A DNA stretch of 5,312 nt from Acidobacteriota bacterium (GTDB taxonomy: Bacteria; Acidobacteriota; Vicinamibacteria; Vicinamibacterales; Vicinamibacteraceae), in the NCBI GenBank assembly GCA_013695405.1, contig JACDAO010000531.1:1-5312 (forward strand), read 5' to 3'. Numbering within the stretch: the first letter of the stretch is position 1; each line of letters begins with the position of its first letter. The notes beneath the pieces are model-generated. The model was not told the origin of the DNA. It ran no database searches and saw only the letters and a list, made by a program, of their open reading frames with translations. Below, in pieces: positions 1 to 5,175 of this stretch. Made by a program: the position numbers and the translations under genes.

Positions 1-2081
1 CGCGCCGAGGTGAACGCCACTCGCTCGCCATCGGGGGAAAACTGGGGATTGGCGTCGAGCTTGGTGGACGCGATGAATCGGGTCTGCGCATCTCCCGGCG
101 TTGGCCCCCGCCGGAGATCAAGGCGCCAGATGTCCCTGTCGATCGTCCCCTGCGAATAGACGAGGCGACGTCCGTCCGTGGACACGGCCACGTCACTGGC
201 GTTGTCGCTCCCAGCCAGGAGGCGAGCCTGCCCGCCGTTGGCAGGGACTCTCCACAAGGAGGCGCCGGCTCTTCCCGCCGACGATGGGCTGGGGTGACCT
301 CCGTCGCGCGTCAGGGGCACCGCGGTGAAGAGGATCTCGTCCCCGCCGGGCATCCAGGCCAGTCGACCCCTCGGGACGCTGGTTGGCACGAGCACTCTCG
401 GCTCGCCCCCCGCCACGGGAACGACGTGCACGAACGGCCCACCGGGGAGGAGCGTCCGGTTGAAGGCGAGGGTCCGACCGTCGGGCGAGAAGGCCGGCAG
501 GATGTCGGTGTGGGTGGATGCGGCGAGCCGCTTCTTCACGCCGCTCACGATGTCCAGCACGAACATCCCGAGGCGTTCTTCAGGCGACGATCGATCCACG
601 ACGGCCAAGGAGCGGCCGTCGGGAGACCACGAGAGCCCCTGGTGGGCCAGGCCCTGCACCTCCGCGATCGTGCGCTCGGGTCCCCCGCTGGGAGGGATGA
701 GGCACACGTCCGAGCCGCCCCCGGGCTTGTCGCGGAGGAAGGCGAGCCGGCTGCCGTCGGGCGACCAGGCCGGGCTCCCATCCCGTGCGCGATCGGAGGT
801 CAGGCGGAGCGGATGCTCCGCGCCGACCGCTTTGACGTAGATGTCGAAATTGTCCTGGTGCTCGCCGTCCCACGTGAACGCCACCAGCGACCCGTCCGGA
901 GAGAACGTGGGCTCCGCCTCGCGCCCGGTGTAGCTGGTGAACGGAACGGCTTCCAGCCGGATCTCACGGGAGACCGGGGCATCGACACGAGAGGCCCACC
1001 CGTTCGTGCCGAGCCACAGGTGATCGCGGAGCCCTGGTACGAGCCACACCGTGAGTAGCAGGACGGCGGCTGCGCCCGCCGCATATCGCCATACGCCACG
1101 CCACCGGCCTGGTTCGACCAGCGCCAGGTCACGGGCCATCGCCTCCGCGCTCTGGTAGCGGCTGTCGGGGTACGCCTCTATCGCACGCTCCACGACTTGA
1201 CACAGGCGCGTCGGCACATCCGGTCGCGCCAGCCCGAGCGCGCTGCGCCCGCCGCGCTCGTGGGCCAACCGGAGAGCGCGCAGTGTGCGGCCTCCGACCG
1301 GGTACTTGCCGGTGAGCAGGCGATAGAGCAGGACACCCGCGCTGTAGACGTCGCTCCTGACGCTCGCCGGAGCTCCCGCGAAGATCTCCGGTGCGAGGTA
1401 CAAGGGTGTCCCGGCCGCCGGGCTCATCGACCGGTCGTCGAGCTCACGGCCGGTCCCGAAGTCCATCAGCACGACCCGCCCGTCGTCGGCCAGCATCACG
1501 TTGTGCGCCTTGATGTCGCGGTGCAGGAGGCCGGCGCCGTGGACGGCCCCCATCGCGTGGCACAGCTCGACGGCGATGTGGCGGGCCTCCGACGGTGTAA
1601 ACGTCCTGCCGCCCTCGAGCAACTGCTCGAGCGTTTTCCCCGCGACCAACTCCATCCAGAGGCCGACGCGATCAGCGATCTGCTCGGCGCCGTAGATCGT
1701 GACGACGTTCGGGTGGCGCACGCGGGCGAGCAGGCGTCCCTCTTCGATGATCGACGTGGAACCGCCCGCGGCGTCGTCAACCGCGGCCGGCAGAAGCTTC
1801 AGCGCGACCTCGCGATCGAGCCGCGTGTCCCAGGCGCGGTAGACCGTCCCATGAGCGCCGGCGCCGAGGCGCTCGAGCACACGAAGGTGGCCCCAGTGTT
1901 CGTCAGGTTCCCAAGCCGGGAGTTGTCGATGCAGGTCGGCCACGCGGGCCAGGAGCTTCAGCTGGTCGAGCAGCCGGGGATCGACGGACCCTGCACTGGA
2001 TTCGACTGACGACCAGTCGATCGGAGTGCCATCGAGGATGGCGTCTGCCAGGGCAGCCGCGAGGGCGTCAGCTCCCGCCAT
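1..2081 (-). CDS. Membrane Ser/Thr protein kinase with C-terminal PD40/TolB-like propeller (partial, 3' end outside window)
   Basis: The frame stays open from ATG 2081 to the window edge, giving 693 codons with no stop. The Hanks-type kinase domain covers about residues 67-322. It has a glycine loop GAGAHGTVY (73-81), Lys95 in VALK, a likely helix-C Glu114, HRDIK (187-191) with Asn194, DFG (207-209) and APE (230-232), so it should be catalytically active. A hydrophobic segment (about 332-350) should cross the membrane. Beyond it, PD40-type blades carry F/W-S-P-D-G motifs at 393, 439, 485, 531 and 681, with degenerate ones at 576 and 633; the first four are exactly 46 residues apart. An Ala/Leu-rich leader of about 66 residues precedes the kinase domain. 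Start choice: GGAGGAGA lies 6 nt before ATG 2081, inside the end of the sigma gene, and the two genes overlap by 14 nt, suggesting translational coupling. Inferred role: the propeller senses an envelope signal and the kinase phosphorylates cytoplasmic targets, possibly the adjacent sigma factor. Substrate and signal cannot be read from sequence. Confidence 0.93.
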   Translation of the reverse strand, partial: MAGADALAAALADAILDGTPIDWSSVESSAGSVDPRLLDQLKLLARVADLHRQLPAWEPDEHWGHLRVLERLGAGAHGTVYRAWDTRLDREVALKLLPAAVDDAAGGSTSIIEEGRLLARVRHPNVVTIYGAEQIADRVGLWMELVAGKTLEQLLEGGRTFTPSEARHIAVELCHAMGAVHGAGLLHRDIKAHNVMLADDGRVVLMDFGTGRELDDRSMSPAAGTPLYLAPEIFAGAPASVRSDVYSAGVLLYRLLTGKYPVGGRTLRALRLAHERGGRSALGLARPDVPTRLCQVVERAIEAYPDSRYQSAEAMARDLALVEPGRWRGVWRYAAGAAAVLLLTVWLVPGLRDHLWLGTNGWASRVDAPVSREIRLEAVPFTSYTGREAEPTFSPDGSLVAFTWDGEHQDNFDIYVKAVGAEHPLRLTSDRARDGSPAWSPDGSRLAFLRDKPGGGSDVCLIPPSGGPERTIAEVQGLAHQGLSWSPDGRSLAVVDRSSPEERLGMFVLDIVSGVKKRLAASTHTDILPAFSPDGRTLAFNRTLLPGGPFVHVVPVAGGEPRVLVPTSVPRGRLAWMPGGDEILFTAVPLTRDGGHPSPSSAGRAGASLWRVPANGGQARLLAGSDNASDVAVSTDGRRLVYSQGTIDRDIWRLDLRRGPTPGDAQTRFIASTKLDANPQFSPDGERVAFTSA

Positions 2082-2724
2082 CCTTCATCTCCTCCGCGAG
2101 CCGCAACAACGCGCGCTGTGCGGCCTTCCGCGCCGCGTCCAGGGAAGGCTTGCCCAGCGCCTCGGCGAGCTCCTCGTAGGAGTAGCCCAGCTCGACCCTG
2201 GCGATAATCGTCTCTCGCTCCTCCGGCCGCAGCCGCTGGAGTGCGCGCTCGTAGTTCTCCACGGCCTCTCGCCCGATCGCGTCGTCTAGCGGCGAGGATT
2301 CCTCTATAGCCGGATCCACACCTTCGAGATCCGTCGAGTCGGGCCGCCGTCCCTGTCGCCGCAGCTCGTCGCGGACGCGGTTGAGCACTGCCTGGCGCAG
2401 GTACGCCTGGAGCGCGCCCACTCTGCGCGGCTCGAACACCTCGATTCTCTTGAACGTCTGGAGCAGGGTGTCTTGGACAAGGTCGTCCGTGTCGGTCATG
2501 TCCCGGGCCCACTTCGGCAGTCGACCGCTGATCCAGCGCCGGAGCGGCTTGAGGTGCCGTTCGAAGAGACGGTCCAGCGCTGCAGCGTCGCCGCCGCGCG
2601 CCCGCTCGAGGAGAGTGAACGTCGAGTCGAGACGATCGCCAGCCGAGCCGGTCTCGCCTGCCGGTCGATCGACCGGGCCGCGCTCGTGGGGATGTCGTCC
2701 TTGCTTCTGCTGAGGGGAGGTCAT
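2068..2724 (-). CDS. ECF-type RNA polymerase sigma factor
   Basis: This 218-residue protein has the two-domain layout of ECF sigma factors, which direct RNA polymerase to a limited promoter set. Region 2 lies at about 38-110, with the core-binding segment DTDDLVQDTLLQTF (78-91) close to the usual D-x-E-D-L-V-Q-x-T-F. A polar linker (about 122-150) follows. Region 4 lies at about 155-212; it contains LRPEERE (165-171) and a helix-turn-helix beginning YSYEELAEALGK (181-192). The N-terminus has a polar extension of about 30 residues. ATG 2724 is the only plausible start; its ribosome site is weak (GGCGG about 4 nt upstream). The kinase gene starts inside its last codons, so the two are one transcription unit. 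No anti-sigma gene is seen here. Some ECF groups are genetically linked to Ser/Thr kinases and at least one, EcfP/PknT of Vibrio parahaemolyticus, is activated by phosphorylation. Unlike that case as I recall it, region 2.2 here keeps its acidic residues, so the control mechanism is open. Confidence 0.93.
   Translation of the reverse strand: MTSPQQKQGRHPHERGPVDRPAGETGSAGDRLDSTFTLLERARGGDAAALDRLFERHLKPLRRWISGRLPKWARDMTDTDDLVQDTLLQTFKRIEVFEPRRVGALQAYLRQAVLNRVRDELRRQGRRPDSTDLEGVDPAIEESSPLDDAIGREAVENYERALQRLRPEERETIIARVELGYSYEELAEALGKPSLDAARKAAQRALLRLAEEMKDGGS
2088..2095 (-). promoter_or_regulatory. Strong Shine-Dalgarno for the kinase gene
   Basis: On the minus strand GGAGGAGA ends 6 nt before ATG 2081. 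It lies inside the final codons of the sigma factor gene, so ribosomes finishing the sigma factor can restart on the kinase. It fixes the kinase start. Confidence 0.75.
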
Positions 2725-2766
2725 TCTACCGCCAGATCACCGGCTGTCCCACGGAGGCCGTCGGGG

Positions 2767-2796
2767 CGTTTAGAGGGGTAGGAACCTTGCCTTCAA
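2767..2796 (-). promoter_or_regulatory. Weak housekeeping-type promoter candidate for the sigma/kinase operon
   Basis: On the minus strand TTGAAG (2796-2791) is followed after 18 nt by TAAACG (2772-2767), about 43 nt before the sigma start codon. The match is only 4/6 and 3/6, so this is a suggestion. It overlaps the candidate divergent promoter on the plus strand, so the two directions could compete. Confidence 0.25.
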
Positions 2797-2806
2797 GAGG
2801 CGCGTA
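2781..2806 (+). promoter_or_regulatory. Candidate ECF-type promoter upstream of the secreted cupin gene
   Basis: GGAACC (2781-2786), a 16-nt spacer, then CGTA (2803-2806). This has the form of ECF promoters, with an AAC-containing -35 box and a CGT-type -10 box; Bacillus sigma-W promoters, for example, use TGAAAC, 16 nt, CGTA. Transcription would start near 2813 and leave a leader of about 43 nt before the cupin ATG. An ECF sigma gene lies immediately divergent, which makes it the obvious candidate regulator. Short motifs like this occur by chance, so confidence is moderate. Confidence 0.4.
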
Positions 2807-2844
2807 ACTTGCGCGGCGATTGGCGGCGGCCACCAATATACGAC

Positions 2845-2849
2845 AGGAG
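2845..2849 (+). promoter_or_regulatory. Shine-Dalgarno deciding the cupin start
   Basis: AGGAG stands 6 nt before ATG 2856. It supports that start over the in-frame TTG at 2820, and the signal peptide begins correctly from it. Confidence 0.7.
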
Positions 2850-2855
2850 CAACTT

Positions 2856-3428
2856 ATGCACGCCAATCGCTCAAGAATCATCGTCGCCCTCGCGATAGGG
2901 GCGGCCGTCTCTGCCGGAGCGGCTTATGCGGCCATCACCACGTTCAGACAGGATGGTCTCAGTGACTACATCGGATTGCAGGGTGGACCGGCGCAGGTGA
3001 CGGCCCGAACCCTCACGACGCCAGTAGGCGAAACCACCGGCGCCTGGCACTACCATCCCGGGCGCGCCTACAACGTCGTTACGCAGGGCACGATCACGAT
3101 CGAGGATGGCTGTGGACAAGTCAATCAGTATTCCGCAGGACAAGCGTTTGAAACCTCCGAAGGTCGCGTCCACCGCGCCTACAACCTCGGGAGCGAGGAC
3201 GCCAAGGAATACAACATGTTTGTCGGCCCGCAGGGCAGGCCCATCGGCGTCAACATACCCAATAACGAGCACCGGTGCGGTCCGCCGAGCACGGTCGAAG
3301 AGTGCAAGCACTCTGGTTGGACCACGTTCACGCATCCAGCCCCATTCGACAATCAGGGCGCGTGTATGGCATACGTCAACCACCGGGAGCGGGTCACGTT
3401 GCTCGTTCCGGAGGACCCGTTTCGATGA
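2856..3428 (+). CDS. Secreted cupin-domain protein with C-terminal Cys/Trp module
   Basis: The protein has 190 residues. AGGAG (2845-2849) lies 6 nt before ATG 2856. From there it opens with a good Sec signal peptide: basic R5 and R7, a hydrophobic stretch about 8-22, and likely cleavage after A-Y-A (23-25). The in-frame TTG at 2820 would add 12 residues before the signal and has no comparable site, so I reject it. The cupin fold covers about residues 45-125. Motif 1 is HYHPG (65-69), giving His65 and His67, with Gly78 after the turn. Motif 2 is GRVHRAYN (103-110), giving His106 and Asn110. The usual Glu ligand of motif 1 falls at Ala71/Tyr72, so metal binding may use three His or another residue. 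After the cupin, residues 141-176 hold Cys141, Cys150, Cys170 and a CK-x-SGW-xx-F ... F-x-NQG-x-C-xx-YV pattern seen at the ends of other secreted proteins; the cysteines could form disulfides. The ligand is unknown. It may be induced through the upstream ECF-type promoter. Confidence 0.85.
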   Translation: MHANRSRIIVALAIGAAVSAGAAYAAITTFRQDGLSDYIGLQGGPAQVTARTLTTPVGETTGAWHYHPGRAYNVVTQGTITIEDGCGQVNQYSAGQAFETSEGRVHRAYNLGSEDAKEYNMFVGPQGRPIGVNIPNNEHRCGPPSTVEECKHSGWTTFTHPAPFDNQGACMAYVNHRERVTLLVPEDPFR

Positions 3429-3528
3429 GCGTGGGCCGGAACGGAGAGAGACACACACTGGCCGGTTCGCCCGGAGCCAATGCATCAAAGGCAATGAATC
3501 GTCGATCCGGCGACAGACGCGGATTCCC
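3429..3528 (+). other. Junction stretch between cupin and haloperoxidase remnant
   Basis: No frame here shows recognisable protein similarity. An ATG overlaps the cupin stop (ATGA, 3425-3428) and opens a 55-codon frame ending at 3592, but its second half merely shadows the haloperoxidase remnant. In related enzymes this position would carry a few hundred residues of helical N-terminal domain, so this probably marks a deletion endpoint. Confidence 0.4.
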
Positions 3529-3962
3529 CAGGCTGACGCGACCATCGCGAGCTGGGACACCAAGATTCATTACAACGTGTGGCGTCCCATAACCGCGATC
3601 CGCGAAGGTGACAACGACGACAACCCGCGAACGGCCGGCCATCCAACCTGGACGTCGTGTTCAACTCCCCGAAGTATCCCGACTACACGTCCGGCGCGAA
3701 CAACGCGGCCGGCGCGACGACGAGGGTCCTCGAGCATCTGTTCGGCGACCAGGTCGAGTTCACGCTGATCAGCGCCGCAGCGGGCTCGATCGCACGCGAC
3801 TACACGAGGTTCTCTGACGTCGCCCGTGACGTCGTCGACGCGCGGATCTTCGTGGGGATTCACTTCCGCTTCGCCGACACGACCGCACTGCGGCAGGGGC
3901 GTGATGTCGCGAACTGGACGTTCAGCCCCTACCTGCGCCCGATCGGCGGCGGCAAGGAATAA
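3529..3962 (+). pseudogene. Vanadium-dependent haloperoxidase / PAP2-like C-terminal remnant, 5'-truncated and frameshifted
   Basis: Similarity begins at about 3529 with QADATIASWDTKIHYNVWRP and continues to GHPTW (ending 3651). The next part, VFNSPKYPDY onward, lies in another frame (3657-3962). Joining them by restoring one base at 3655-3657 gives W-T-S-V-F-N-S-P-x-Y-P-D-Y with the spacing expected for the family, so a single-base deletion is the simplest explanation. About 145 residues remain, whereas full proteins usually have 400 or more; the N-terminal helical domain is absent. Against the vanadate-binding residues of Curvularia chloroperoxidase, Lys (3562-3564) and Arg (3583-3585) are 7 residues apart like K353/R360. 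Arg (3843-3845) and His (3861-3863) are 6 apart like R490/H496. The catalytic His of SGH is Ala (3696-3698). With the start lost it should not give an active enzyme. The frameshift could be an assembly error, but that would not restore the missing N-terminus. It directly follows the cupin and precedes a hairpin. Confidence 0.8.
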
Positions 3963-3986
3963 GCGCCGCGAGCGACGCTAACCCGT

Positions 3987-4021
3987 CTGCTCACCGGTCA
4001 CGCGATGTGACCGGTGAGCAG
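3987..4021. terminator. Perfect 15-bp hairpin after the haloperoxidase remnant, terminator-like
   Basis: CTGCTCACCGGTCAC (3987-4001), loop GCGAT (4002-4006), GTGACCGGTGAGCAG (4007-4021). The stem has no mismatch and lies 24 nt after the remnant's stop codon. There is no T-run, so it is not a standard intrinsic terminator. It may terminate without a U-tract or protect the 3' end of the mRNA. As a perfect palindrome it could also act from either side. Confidence 0.6.
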
Positions 4022-4403
4022 GTGGCGCCAGTACTGGACAAAGGCCGGGCGGTCGTCCCGCTGCGCCCCAACACCCAGTCAGTGACACTCCCGTCTCGCT
4101 CGAACGCATAAGAGACGGGGTGGAAAGGCGCCCTCGCGGCCTCTCACGCCCGCCGTGCCGGAGCAGCTGCGAGCACGTTCAAGACCAGGGTCGATCAGCG
4201 TGTGTTCGTTCCCACCCTGGAGGAACACCTCCACAAGGCATTCGACTTGAATAGGAAGCATTAGCTGACATAATCGGCGTTCTCAGACACTGTCAGGGGC
4301 GCATCAGCGCCCACACCGGCCGCTTACAGGTCGTCAAGGCCTATCGAGCCACATCACGACAGGGCCTCCGCGGCGAGGCGCCCGTCGCGAAGACTGACCG
4401 GGC
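4022..4403. other. Intergenic stretch without a recognisable gene
   Basis: I recognise no gene on either strand. There is a plus-strand stretch of about 50 codons (4112-4264) without ATG that reads like protein but matches nothing I know, and a 60-codon minus-strand frame (4079-4261) with no ribosome site. Small inverted repeats are present: CCCGTCTC/GAGACGGG (4090-4097 and 4112-4119, 14-nt loop), CTGACA/TGTCAG (4265-4270 and 4291-4296) and GGGCGC-ATCA-GCGCCC (4297-4312). Their role is unknown. Confidence 0.5.
4090..4119. repeat. 8-bp inverted repeat
   Basis: CCCGTCTC at 4090-4097 pairs with GAGACGGG at 4112-4119 across a 14-nt loop. It lies in the gene-free stretch and has no T-run. It may be a weak terminator or simply a chance dyad. 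Confidence 0.4.
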
Positions 4404-4869
4404 ATGCCTGAAACCGATGGGTTCCAACTGACAGCCTTCGCGCGGTCGGAAGACCGCACGCGGACGCTGCGCGCCGGATTCCGCGTCCACGTGGCCAAAC
4501 CGGTGGATCGGTCCGAACTGGTGGCCACCGTCGCCAGCGTGGCCGGACGTGTCTGGCAGCAGCCCTAGCGCAGCTGCGTTCGGCGCGCTTTCGACACGCC
4601 GCGGCGGCCCACGCCGAGTGGAACTCAAATAGTGCCGTCGAGAAGGGAGGCGGCAAGCTCGAAGGGCTCGCCAGCATTACCCCGGCCCCGGCACACGCCT
4701 GACCGGCGCAAGGAGGCTGCAGCCGATCAAATGTCCGCTGCGGCCTCGGAGGCAAGTTCAGACGCAGGGTGGAGCGGCCCGGGCGCGCCGGTTTAGCCTC
4801 GGCGGGCATCAGGTGCGACAGGGCCGCTCCTAAGACCACTGCGATTAATTGCCGCAGCATTTTCAGCAA
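4354..4869 (-). CDS. Doubtful minus-strand ORF with signal-like N-terminus
   Basis: This frame of 171 codons begins at TTG 4869 or ATG 4860. Its first 25 residues ([21 protein letters not shown]) resemble a Sec signal peptide. The rest is Arg/Pro/Ala-rich without any family pattern. Its last third runs antisense to the receiver relic, as expected of a shadow frame in GC-rich DNA. No Shine-Dalgarno is seen before either start. Probably not a gene; if anything is real it is only the first part, up to about 4600. Confidence 0.15.
   Translation of the reverse strand: MLKMLRQLIAVVLGAALSHLMPAEAKPARPGRSTLRLNLPPRPQRTFDRLQPPCAGQACAGAGVMLASPSSLPPPFSTALFEFHSAWAAAACRKRAERSCARAAARHVRPRWRRWPPVRTDPPVWPRGRGIRRAASACGLPTARRLSVGTHRFQACPVSLRDGRLAAEALS
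4404..4568 (+). pseudogene. Response-regulator receiver domain relic (C-terminal part, internally deleted)
   Basis: The frame ATG 4404 to TAG 4566-4568 encodes 54 residues. It begins MPETDGFQL, matching the segment just after the phospho-acceptor Asp in receiver domains (typically D-x-G-M-P-x-M-D-G-F-x-L). It then jumps directly to [17 protein letters not shown] (10-26) and [18 protein letters not shown] (31-48). These last parts correspond to the conserved Thr (T10), helix 4, and the Lys-Pro pair (K32-P33) followed by helix 5. The 20 or so residues that normally separate the two parts are missing without loss of frame. The phospho-acceptor Asp and the whole N-terminal half are absent, and TGA at 4395-4397 closes the frame upstream. 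This type of receiver is common at the C-terminus of hybrid histidine kinases. No kinase part is visible nearby, so this is a non-functional relic. Confidence 0.72.
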
Positions 4870-4883
4870 GGCCAGGAGTCACG
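4569..4883. other. Stretch between the two gene relics, no supported gene
   Basis: Plus-strand frames are short and have no start with a ribosome site. One, ending at the TGA near 4700, reads moderately protein-like after the receiver relic's stop but I do not recognise it. The only long frame is the doubtful minus-strand ORF. No repeat, RNA gene or promoter stands out. Confidence 0.4.
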
Positions 4884-5051
4884 CGACCGTGGTTCGAGGG
4901 TCGCCTCACGATCTCGGGCGCGGGCGCCGTCCTGGACGCTGAAGACGGCGTCACCGATGCGGCGACACGCAGCCGCATCCAGAAGTTCATCGAGGGCTTC
5001 GCGGCGTTCGCTGACGAGCAGCGACAGGCCTTGCAGAATCGCGTTGACTAG
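4884..5051 (+). pseudogene. C-terminal tail of an FMN-reductase-like flavoprotein (relic)
   Basis: The open frame runs from 4797 to TAG 5049-5051. From about 4884 it reads RPWFEGRLTISGAGAVLDAE, then DGVTDAATRSRIQKFIEGFA and AFADEQRQALQNRVD. The order Gly-Ala, F/L-D-A-x-x-x-x-T-D-x-x-T-R, then an amphipathic helix ending in x-F-A-A-F is typical of the last 40 residues of NADPH-dependent FMN reductase / chromate reductase proteins (flavodoxin fold). The flavin-binding part (G-S-x-R-x-x-S and P-E-Y-N motifs) is absent, and there is no ATG or GTG start in the frame. I read it as a gene tail left after a deletion. The family call is from remembered patterns and is moderately sure; coding in this frame is better supported than the exact family. 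Confidence 0.45.
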
Positions 5052-5140
5052 GTGATCCGGGCCACCGCCGCTGCCGTTGCCACGTAGCTGCCCCTGTCGG
5101 CCCCACAGGCGATGCACAGACGGCTGGCCGATCGTGACAG

Positions 5141-5171
5141 TTGACAATGTGACAGTCACTGTCCCATTGTT
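5141..5171 (+). promoter_or_regulatory. Candidate promoter of the MerR gene with over-long spacer
   Basis: A perfect -35 box TTGACA (5141-5146) is followed after 19 nt by ATTGTT (5166-5171), a poor -10 match. MerR-family-controlled promoters commonly have 19-20 nt spacers that regulator binding compensates by DNA distortion. Transcription would start near 5176-5180, at the GTG start codon itself. Confidence 0.45.
5144..5170. promoter_or_regulatory. 27-bp near-perfect palindrome, likely MerR-family operator
   Basis: The left arm ACAATGTGACAGT (5144-5156) and right arm ACTGTCCCATTGT (5158-5170) are reverse complements except at one position per arm, around central C5157. That is 24 of 27 bases symmetric. 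A further TGACAGT copy (5135-5141) repeats the inner half-site 15 nt upstream of the one at 5150-5156. The dyad fills the spacer between TTGACA and the presumed -10 region, 6 nt before the MerR start, so autoregulation is likely. Confidence 0.7.
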
Positions 5172-5175
5172 ACTC

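Noticed and set aside
294..1058. Long plus-strand frame of 254 codons opposite the kinase gene
   Set aside because: It is antisense to the propeller part of the kinase, has an Arg/Gly/Pro-rich composition with no domain, and is explained by GC-rich shadowing of a clearly coding minus strand.
1197..2009. Plus-strand frame of 270 codons opposite the kinase domain
   Set aside because: The opposite strand encodes the kinase motifs HRDIK, DFG and APE in order; this frame is its shadow.
1958..2512. Minus-strand frame of 184 codons overlapping the sigma gene
   Set aside because: It is Arg/Ala-rich and out of frame with both the sigma factor and the kinase, which fully account for this DNA.
2820..2855. 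Upstream TTG start for the cupin
   Set aside because: It would add 12 residues before a good signal peptide. AGGAG with proper spacing points to ATG 2856.
2871..3563. Minus-strand frame of 230 codons opposite the cupin
   Set aside because: It has no recognisable domain, and the plus strand here has a signal peptide, cupin motifs and a ribosome site.
3425..3592. Small ORF overlapping the cupin stop by ATGA
   Set aside because: Its second half is another frame of the haloperoxidase remnant, its composition is Arg-rich, and it has no family pattern.
4265..4296. CTGACA/TGTCAG as possible insertion-sequence or attachment-site ends
   Set aside because: It is only 6 bp, with no target duplication and no transposase or integrase nearby, so chance is sufficient.
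4863..5159. Minus-strand frame of 98 codons
   Set aside because: It is antisense to the FMN-reductase-like tail and has no ribosome site, and its start region falls in the MerR operator.
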